Assembly (NCBI GenBank): GCA_902779075.1
Contig: CACZAK010000308.1
Coordinates: forward strand, 1,211 to 9,039
Direction of reading: 5' to 3'
DNA: 7,829 nt
From: an uncultured bacterium
GTDB lineage: Bacteria; Verrucomicrobiota; Kiritimatiellia; RFP12; UBA1067
In this document: positions 1 through 3,935 of the stretch, in pieces
Layout: the number at the start of each line of letters is the position of its first letter
How positions within the stretch are numbered: the stretch's first letter is position 1
Notes under the pieces: generated by a model
Told to the model about the DNA's origin: nothing
What the model saw: only the letters and a program-made list of their open reading frames with translations
The model's database searches: none
Made by a program: the position numbers and the translations under genes

Positions 1-1
1 G

Positions 2-190
2 TCCGGGCGTATTGATTTTGAGCGAGCTAAGTTGATGGATATGCAGCAAATGTATACAATGGGCGGCAATTCTGTTGAGGTGTGTCCAAAATACGTGACG
101 ATAGGAAGTGGAGATGTGTTGACAGTAGGTATTCGCGTAATGGTCGAATTTGGCGAGTACCGATATGCAACCGATTTCCTTATACGTTAG
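2..190 (+). CDS. C-terminal fragment of an unrecognised protein (5' end outside window)
   Basis: Frame 2 is open from the left edge to a TAG at 188-190 and gives 62 residues. The fragment has alternating hydrophobic and polar residues, with one cysteine in the stretch VEVCPKYVTIG and an ending ...EYRYATDFLIR, which suggests beta strands. There is no transmembrane segment or recognisable motif. The start lies upstream of the window, so total length is unknown. Base composition is clearly more AT-rich than the genes after position 1150, like the following 900 bases, which suggests it belongs to the same accessory patch. I do not recognise the family. The support for it being coding is only the open frame reaching the edge and a plausible amino acid composition. 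Confidence 0.45.
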   Translation, partial: SGRIDFERAKLMDMQQMYTMGGNSVEVCPKYVTIGSGDVLTVGIRVMVEFGEYRYATDFLIR

Positions 191-197
191 TTTGACA

Positions 198-372
198 GGG
201 ATGCCGGAAATGATGCTGATTTAATCGCGGGCGACTCATGCCGGAGCTAAGGCGTTGAAAGCGTGAATCCGCGAGGCCAACGGGCAGGCGCAGCAGGGCC
301 AATATAACCAGCGGAGAGTATCCGCGAGGGGTTACTGCTAAGGCAGGACAACTGTATACCCCGGAGGCCATT
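198..372 (+). ncRNA. Candidate stand-alone HEARO/omega-RNA (IscB-type guide RNA scaffold)
   Basis: This non-coding stretch folds into several nested helices that I could pair by eye. Helix 1: CCGG 204-207 with CCGG 241-244, ATGA 210-213 with TCAT 236-239, and an inner hairpin 215-228. Helix 2: CGTTG 253-257 with CAACG 278-282, enclosing GCG/CGC. Helix 3: AGCAG 292-296 with CTGCT 335-339, TAACC 305-309 with GGTTA 330-334, capped by GCGGA 311-315 with TCCGC 321-325. It also carries two direct repeats, ATCCGCGAGG (267 and 320) and GCTAAGGC (246 and 337). Size, compact multi-helix form and the abrupt 3' boundary at ATGA match what I recall of HEARO RNAs, now known as IscB omega-RNAs, which insert 5' of ATGA/GTGA and take their guide from the upstream flank. 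No HNH/RuvC nuclease gene is present. The 5' boundary is uncertain (about 192-204). It could instead be another structured RNA or a leader of the next gene. Confidence 0.6.
363..367 (+). promoter_or_regulatory. Shine-Dalgarno GGAGG at the end of the RNA element
   Basis: GGAGG sits five bases (CCATT) before the ATG at 373, so it is well placed to start translation of the ORF6N reading frame. It lies inside the 3' end of the putative omega-RNA. It is the clearest ribosome-binding site in the window, since the two hydrolase genes show none. Confidence 0.5.
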
Positions 373-413
373 ATGAAAAATCAGCAAAAGCTTCGCTCGG
401 CAAGTGAAATCGA

Positions 414-420
414 TTTAAAC
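414..420 (+). other. T TTA AAC slippery heptamer in frame with ATG 373
   Basis: Counting codons from ATG 373 gives GAT TTA AAC at 412-420, so the heptamer is in the phase needed for tandem -1 slippage. A -1 shift here enters exactly the frame that encodes the ORF6N domain (R-I-M-P-F-Q-G-F-Q-V-M-L-D). A modest stem, AGGTCAT 445-451 with ATGACTT 460-466, lies downstream. Its 24-base spacing is longer than usual for a stimulator. A single-base deletion in a pseudogene explains the frame change equally well. Confidence 0.35.
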
Positions 421-425
421 GAATT

Positions 426-791
426 ATGCCATTTCAAGGATTTCAGGTCATGCTTGATTATGACTTGGCCGAATTGTATGGCGTTGAGACAAAGCAGCTG
501 AAACGTCAAGTCAAGCGCAACATGCGTCGTTTCCCGTCGGATTTCATGATTGAAATCTCTGAGCGGGACATGAAGAGTTTGAGGTGCCAATTTGGCACCT
601 CAAACAGAGGCGGAGACAGATACGGCGCTTATGCATTCACAGAGCAGGGCATTGCCATGTTGTCCAGCATTTTGCGAAGTGAACGTGCCATCGACGTCAA
701 CATCCGTATCATGCGTGCCTTCGTAGCCATGCGGCGCTTCGTCTCGGATCACGCAGCTCGAAACGGACAAGCGCATCGACACGGTGTTTGA
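426..791 (+). CDS. ORF6N domain segment of the broken gene
   Basis: This frame gives 121 residues if begun at ATG 426, but that ATG has no ribosome-binding site and the frame is open back to 408, so it is probably entered from segment A or is a remnant. The hallmark ORF6N core is clear: VMLDYDLAELYGVETKQLKRQVKRN (residues about 8-32), then RRFPSDFMIEI, then GAYAFTEQGIAMLSSILRSERAIDVNIRIMRAFVAMRRFV (about 67-107). Residues after that (SDHAARNGQAHRHGV) are out of frame with the family. ORF6N domains occur in phage and prophage DNA-binding proteins and in stand-alone chromosomal genes. The molecular role is not established well enough to state. Codon use and base composition are more AT-rich than the hydrolase genes downstream. 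Confidence 0.6.
   Translation: MPFQGFQVMLDYDLAELYGVETKQLKRQVKRNMRRFPSDFMIEISERDMKSLRCQFGTSNRGGDRYGAYAFTEQGIAMLSSILRSERAIDVNIRIMRAFVAMRRFVSDHAARNGQAHRHGV
578..604 (+). repeat. 13-bp perfect inverted repeat inside the ORF6N segment
   Basis: TTTGAGGTGCCAA (578-590) and TTGGCACCTCAAA (592-604) are perfect reverse complements around a single T. As DNA it is a near-ideal symmetric binding site or cruciform. As RNA it would form a strong hairpin in the middle of the coding sequence. The encoded residues are SLRCQFGTSN, a part of the family that I recall as variable. Confidence 0.7.
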
Positions 792-1122
792 CGCCCTTGA
801 TCGCGGCAACTTGCTTCCAAGCGGTATTTTGCCTGCCGAGTCTGAATTTGACTCGATGCGGTATGTCTCGCGTCTGATCGAAAGCGCTCAATCGGTGATC
901 GTGCTGATAGACCCGTATTCAGATGCGGTCACGCTGGAGGTCCTTTCGAAGAAGCGGCCTGGCGTGAAGGTGCGCCTTGTCTGCAAAGATCGCGGCAAGC
1001 CGACGCCGACCGAAATCGCGAAGTTCAACCGCCAGTACAAGGGTCTCACCGTCACCTACTCCGACGCTGCTGGCAATGCTGCCATGAGCGTTGCCCGGAG
1101 AATAGAAACGCAACCCCCTTGA
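784..1122 (+). CDS. C-terminal half of the ORF6N-family protein (remnant frame)
   Basis: The in-frame reading extends upstream to about 742 and begins ITQLETDKRIDTVFDALDRGNLLP, the linker that in ORF6N-family proteins joins the N-terminal domain to a C-terminal domain. The segment continues SMRYVSRLIESAQSVIVLIDPYSDAVTLEVLSKK and ends in homology at about KGLTVTYSD (1066). This block resembles the phospholipase-D-like fold region of longer ORF6N proteins, but the HxD catalytic-type motif that should follow TYSD is missing. The start at GTG 784 is only formal. I see no ribosome-binding site, and it overlaps the end of the previous frame by eight bases. It is best treated as the detached 3' part of one broken gene. 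Confidence 0.5.
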   Translation: MFDALDRGNLLPSGILPAESEFDSMRYVSRLIESAQSVIVLIDPYSDAVTLEVLSKKRPGVKVRLVCKDRGKPTPTEIAKFNRQYKGLTVTYSDAAGNAAMSVARRIETQPP

Positions 1123-1150
1123 AAAATGGGCCTTTCGTGGGGCCTGTCCC
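1067..1150 (+). other. Junction segment between ORF6N remnant and truncated nif3
   Basis: Homology to the ORF6N family ends near 1066 and homology to Nif3 begins near 1153 (FHHGISWGG). The bases between hold no recognisable coding sequence. They include a C-run (1114-1118) and a short GGGCC/GGGGCC-type hairpin around 1128-1146. Base composition rises to the GC-rich style of the rest of the window here, so this is the probable boundary of the acquired patch or a deletion join. Confidence 0.5.
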
Positions 1151-1656
1151 TCAAGTTTCACCACGGCATAAGCTGGGGCGGAGGCATAAGGCGCATAACC
1201 GACAGCGAGTACGCCGTTGTGAAGGCGGCGATGGACGCGAACGTCGCGCTCGCCGCGTATCATCTTCCGCTCGACGCGAACAAAAAGTACGGCAACAACT
1301 GGGAGCTCGCGCGCTACCTGGGCCTCAAGCGCGTCTCGCCTGCGTTCACGTACCACGGCAACGTCATCGGCGTCGTCGGATACAACGCGCACGGAAAGAA
1401 GATCGGCGTGTGCTCCGGAGGCGCGGGAGAGGAAGTTGTCGAGGCGAAGCGGCTCGGCTGCGACCTGTACGTCACGGGCGAGGCGAGCTGGGGCGGCCGT
1501 ATAGCGGCGGAGAACGTCAGGATGCCGATGGTCTGCGCCGGACACTACGAGACCGAGACCTTCGGAGTAAAGGCGCTTGCGCGCGGCGTATCTGCCGCGC
1601 TCGGCGTCTCAACAGTATTTCTTGACCGTCCGGGGTCGGACGGCGCGAAACAATAA
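1126..1656 (+). CDS. Nif3-like dinuclear metal-centre protein, N-terminally truncated
   Basis: This belongs to the Nif3/YbgI/YqfO family of conserved cytosolic, usually hexameric proteins with a two-metal site, often named GTP cyclohydrolase I type 2 homologs. Their true reaction is unsettled. All metal-binding positions in the retained part are present: HH at residues 12-13 (FHHGISW), D50 in YHLPLDAN, and H140 and E144 in CAGHYETETFGVKAL. CSGGAGEEVVEAKRLGCDLYVTGE (96-119) is the other family signature. However, the first 60 or so residues of the family fold are missing, ATG 1126 has no ribosome-binding site, and a block of about 30 residues normally between IGVVG and the CSGG motif has shrunk to YNAHGKK (86-92). 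TGA 1120-1122 precedes it in the same frame. It may be a remnant cut off by the event that placed the ORF6N gene upstream, or a short functional protein. I favour a remnant. Confidence 0.75.
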   Translation: MGLSWGLSLKFHHGISWGGGIRRITDSEYAVVKAAMDANVALAAYHLPLDANKKYGNNWELARYLGLKRVSPAFTYHGNVIGVVGYNAHGKKIGVCSGGAGEEVVEAKRLGCDLYVTGEASWGGRIAAENVRMPMVCAGHYETETFGVKALARGVSAALGVSTVFLDRPGSDGAKQ

Positions 1657-1664
1657 CACAATCG

Positions 1665-1680
1665 GGCGATGGCGTTCGCC
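1665..1680 (+). terminator. Small hairpin downstream of nif3
   Basis: GGCGA (1665-1669) pairs with TCGCC (1676-1680) across TGGCGT. It lies just after the nif3 stop (TAA 1654-1656) and before the GH2 promoter. There is no following T-run, so termination is only a possibility. It overlaps the place where a -35 box would sit. Confidence 0.2.
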
Positions 1681-1692
1681 TGTAATCTTCAG

Positions 1693-1698
1693 TATAAT
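1693..1698 (+). promoter_or_regulatory. Perfect TATAAT -10 box of the GH2 gene
   Basis: TATAAT ends ten bases before ATG 1709, so transcription starting about seven bases downstream would leave a leader of only a few bases. The region 17 bases upstream (TGGCGT, 1670-1675) matches the TTGACA consensus poorly. No Shine-Dalgarno lies between the box and the start. Confidence 0.6.
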
Positions 1699-1708
1699 TA
1701 ACGGCACT

Positions 1709-3832
1709 ATGAATGCAAAGTATGTTCTGTTGACGTTGGCAGCGTGCGGCGCGATGGCGTTTCCGCGCGCGTTTTCCGGATCCTGTTCGGCTGCGACCGA
1801 GACGGCGTCGCTCGACGGAGCATGGGAGTTTCGCCTCGAAGGCGGGGAGTGGCGCGGCGTGCGCGTCCCGCACGACTGGTCTATCGAGTCCGTGCCCACA
1901 CAGGGCGCGCCGACTGGCAAGGAGTGGGGCTTCTACAAGGGAGGGAAGGGCGAATACCGCCGCACCTTCGAAATCGCCGAAGCAGACCTTGCCAAGCATC
2001 TCGAGCTTGCGTTCGACGGAGTGTTCCGCTTCGCCGAGGTGTACGTCAACGGAGAGCTCGTCGGCAAGGGCACGCGCTACGGCTACACGGGCTTCCGCCT
2101 TCCGCTCGACGGCAAGGTGAAGACGGGGAAGAACGACCTCCTCGTGAAGGTCGACAATTCCGCGCTCCCCGGCTGCCGCTGGTACATGGGCAGCGGTATC
2201 TACCGCAGCGTGAGGCTCGAGAAGATGGCGTATCCGTATGTGGAGCCACTTTCGGTCGACGTGCGCACGCAGCTCGACGGCACCGTCAAGATTGCGCGGA
2301 AGGTCGTGACCAGGGGCGGGGGCGAGAAAACTGAAAGTGCGACTTTCAAGATCGAGAACCCCGTCCTCTGGACGCCCGAGACGCCGAAGCTGTACGAGAT
2401 GGACATTGGCGGAGAGAAGGTGCGGTTTGGAATCCGCACCGTCGAGTGGAGCGCCGAGAAGGGCTTTCTCCTCAATGGCAAGCCGGTCGAGATGCACGGC
2501 GCGTGCGTACACCACGACCACGGTCCGCTCGGAGCGGCGAGCGAGTGGGAGTTCGAGCGCAGGAAGGCTCTCCAGCTCAAGCGCGCCGGGTTCAATGCGG
2601 TCCGCACGAGCCACAACCCCGTCAGCGAGGCGTTCCTCGATGCGTGCGACGAGATCGGCCTCCTCGTGATGGACGACATGTTCGACGGCCGCCAGCGCAA
2701 GAAGACGAACGGCGACTACTGCGAGGTGTTCGACGAGGACTGGCAGAAGGACCTCGACTGGATCGTCAGGCGCGACAGGGTGCATCCCAGCGTCGTGATG
2801 TGGTCCGTCGGAAACGAAATCCTCGAGCGCAACGAGCCCTTCGCCGCGGAGACGACGAAGAAGATGCACGAGTTCATCGACAAGCTGGACGGGACGCGTC
2901 CGATCACCCAGGCGCTCTGCCTTTGGGGCGAGAAGTGGGAGGACCAGGATGCGATGGCGGCGAACCTCGACATCGTGGGATACAACTACCTGGAGAACCT
3001 CACGGAGAGCGACCACGAGAGGCTGCCGAACCGCGTGATCGTCTACACGGAGACGTATCCGAGGGACGCCGCCAACGTGTGGAGGCGCATCGTGAAGCAT
3101 CCGTACGTGATCGGAGTTGGCGAGACCGGCATCGGGCGCAACTTCTACACCGACAGGGAGCCGCACGGCGAGCATTGGGAGGGACACGTCCCGCAGTTCC
3201 CCTGGCACGGAGCGTACTGCGGCGACATCGACCTGACAGGGTACCGCAAGCCGATTTCGCACTACCGCGAGACGCTGTGGAACGAGAACGCCAAGACGTA
3301 CCTCGCCGTCCGCGAGCCAGACGGATGGAAGGGCAAGATTGCGACTTCTATGTGGAGTGTCTGGCCGACGTACGACCACTGGACGTTCTCTGGATGGGAA
3401 GGCAAGAAGGTGACGGCCGAGGTCTACACGCACCGTCCGAAGGTCGAGCTCTACCTGAACGGCAAGCTCGTCGGCTCGAAGGATGTCTCCTCGGCGACGG
3501 CGTGGAAGGCCGAGTTCGAGCTCGACTACACGCCGGGCGAGCTGAAGGCCGTCGGCATCGCCGCGGACGGAACGAAGGAGGAGAGCGTGCTCAGGACGGC
3601 CGGGGAGCCGAAGGAAGTGCGGCTTTCCGAGGAGACCATCGGACGCTACACGTACGTGACGGCCGAGGTAGTCGACGCGAACGGGACGGTGTGTCCGTAC
3701 GCCGACCGCGACGTCGACTTCGGCGAGAAGGCCGTCGCGACCTGCTCGGGCGACCTTTCCGACAACGTCGTCGCGACTTCGCGCGTCAGGCGCACCTGGA
3801 TGGGCCGAGCTCTCGGCGTCCTTCGCCGCTAA
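1709..3832 (+). CDS. Exported GH2 beta-galactosidase-like glycoside hydrolase
   Basis: 707 residues from ATG 1709, chosen because a TATAAT box lies just upstream and a signal peptide follows (KYVLLTLAACGAMAF; cleavage probably in AFSGSCSAA, residues 21-29). Domains in order: sugar-binding jelly-roll with WEFRL...VPHDW (about 39-57) and RWYMGSGIYR (157-166); a short Ig-like domain (about 180-245) ending LWTPETPKLYE and FGIRT; TIM barrel with NAVRTSHNPVS (296-306), the acid/base glutamate in SVGNE (E370) and the likely nucleophile in VYTET (E448); HWEG...FPWHGAYCGDIDLTGYRKPISHYR (489-520); then C-terminal Ig-like domains (VTAEVYTHRPKVELYLNGK; VTAEVVDANGTVCPYAD). It should act outside the cytoplasm on terminal beta-galactosides, though this subfamily includes other specificities. 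Odd: between HPYVIG and GETGIG the conserved DFVWTxxDYL block is absent (join at V470, 3116-3118), so activity is doubtful. A GH95 fucosidase follows after 103 bases. Confidence 0.85.
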   Translation: MNAKYVLLTLAACGAMAFPRAFSGSCSAATETASLDGAWEFRLEGGEWRGVRVPHDWSIESVPTQGAPTGKEWGFYKGGKGEYRRTFEIAEADLAKHLELAFDGVFRFAEVYVNGELVGKGTRYGYTGFRLPLDGKVKTGKNDLLVKVDNSALPGCRWYMGSGIYRSVRLEKMAYPYVEPLSVDVRTQLDGTVKIARKVVTRGGGEKTESATFKIENPVLWTPETPKLYEMDIGGEKVRFGIRTVEWSAEKGFLLNGKPVEMHGACVHHDHGPLGAASEWEFERRKALQLKRAGFNAVRTSHNPVSEAFLDACDEIGLLVMDDMFDGRQRKKTNGDYCEVFDEDWQKDLDWIVRRDRVHPSVVMWSVGNEILERNEPFAAETTKKMHEFIDKLDGTRPITQALCLWGEKWEDQDAMAANLDIVGYNYLENLTESDHERLPNRVIVYTETYPRDAANVWRRIVKHPYVIGVGETGIGRNFYTDREPHGEHWEGHVPQFPWHGAYCGDIDLTGYRKPISHYRETLWNENAKTYLAVREPDGWKGKIATSMWSVWPTYDHWTFSGWEGKKVTAEVYTHRPKVELYLNGKLVGSKDVSSATAWKAEFELDYTPGELKAVGIAADGTKEESVLRTAGEPKEVRLSEETIGRYTYVTAEVVDANGTVCPYADRDVDFGEKAVATCSGDLSDNVVATSRVRRTWMGRALGVLRR

Positions 3833-3834
3833 TG

Positions 3835-3890
3835 GCGTGACATATGTGCTGCATGCCGGGTGCGCCTATGGCGCATCCGGCATGTCACGC
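3835..3890 (+). terminator. Large hairpin between GH2 and GH95 genes, terminator-like
   Basis: CATGCCGGGTGCGCC (3852-3866) pairs with GGCGCATCCGGCATG (3870-3884) over a three-base TAT loop, with one G-T wobble. GCGTGA (3835-3840) and TCACGC (3885-3890) extend the stem across a one-sided bulge. It begins just after the GH2 stop. The following TTTCGGG is a poor T-tract, so it may be a terminator, an mRNA-stabilising hairpin or a dispersed palindromic repeat. The GH95 promoter lies right after it, so the two hydrolases are probably separate transcripts. Confidence 0.55.
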
Positions 3891-3900
3891 TTTCGGGTTA

Positions 3901-3929
3901 TAGACCGATCAGGCGGGATACGGTATAAT
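3901..3929 (+). promoter_or_regulatory. Sigma70-type promoter of the GH95 gene
   Basis: TATAAT at 3924-3929 with TAGACC (4 of 6 to TTGACA) at 3901-3906, a 17-base spacer. ATG 3936 begins seven bases after the box, so the expected transcription start falls on or next to the start codon, giving a leaderless mRNA. No Shine-Dalgarno is present. Confidence 0.65.
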
Positions 3930-3935
3930 TGTGGC

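Larger units (their letters stand above)
373..1122 (+). pseudogene. ORF6N-domain protein gene, broken by two frame changes and 3' truncated
   Basis: Three consecutive segments together reconstruct one ORF6N-family protein (KilA-N/antirepressor-like accessory proteins). Segment A, from ATG 373 behind a good GGAGG, reads MKNQQKLRSASEIDLN and stops at 499-501 in its own frame. Segment B, about 420-745, is in the -1 frame and holds the ORF6N domain. Segment C, about 742-1066, is back in the frame of A and holds the family's C-terminal half. The A-to-B change coincides with a T TTA AAC heptamer at 414-420. The B-to-C change lies near 741-760, where a few residues of the linker also seem missing. 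After TVTYSD (about 1066) the family's expected HDRFL-type continuation is absent and an unrelated tail runs to TGA 1120-1122. The gene is most simply a decaying copy. It immediately follows the omega-RNA-like element and ends next to a truncated nif3. Confidence 0.7.

Noticed and set aside
192..197. TTGACA resembling a -35 box upstream of the RNA element
   Set aside because: No acceptable -10 box at 15-19 bases; the nearest AT-rich hexamer, TTTAAT at 220-225, is 22 bases away.
267..329. ATCCGCGAGG direct repeats as a protein-binding operator pair
   Set aside because: Both copies fall within the paired RNA structure and the spacing (53 bases) gives no helical or symmetric logic; better read as part of the folded RNA.
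180..371. 63-codon minus-strand open frame covering the RNA-like element
   Set aside because: Its composition has no protein features, and the stretch is better explained by base-paired helices on the plus strand.
1626..1643. CCGTCC/GGACGG hairpin as a nif3 terminator
   Set aside because: It lies inside the nif3 coding end and has no T-tract, so it is weaker than the case for ordinary GC-rich coding sequence.
1517..3433. Very long open frame on the minus strand opposite the GH2 gene
   Set aside because: It mirrors the GC-rich codon pattern of the GH2 gene, its product is arginine/valine/leucine-rich with no family features, and the plus-strand protein has clear GH2 motifs.
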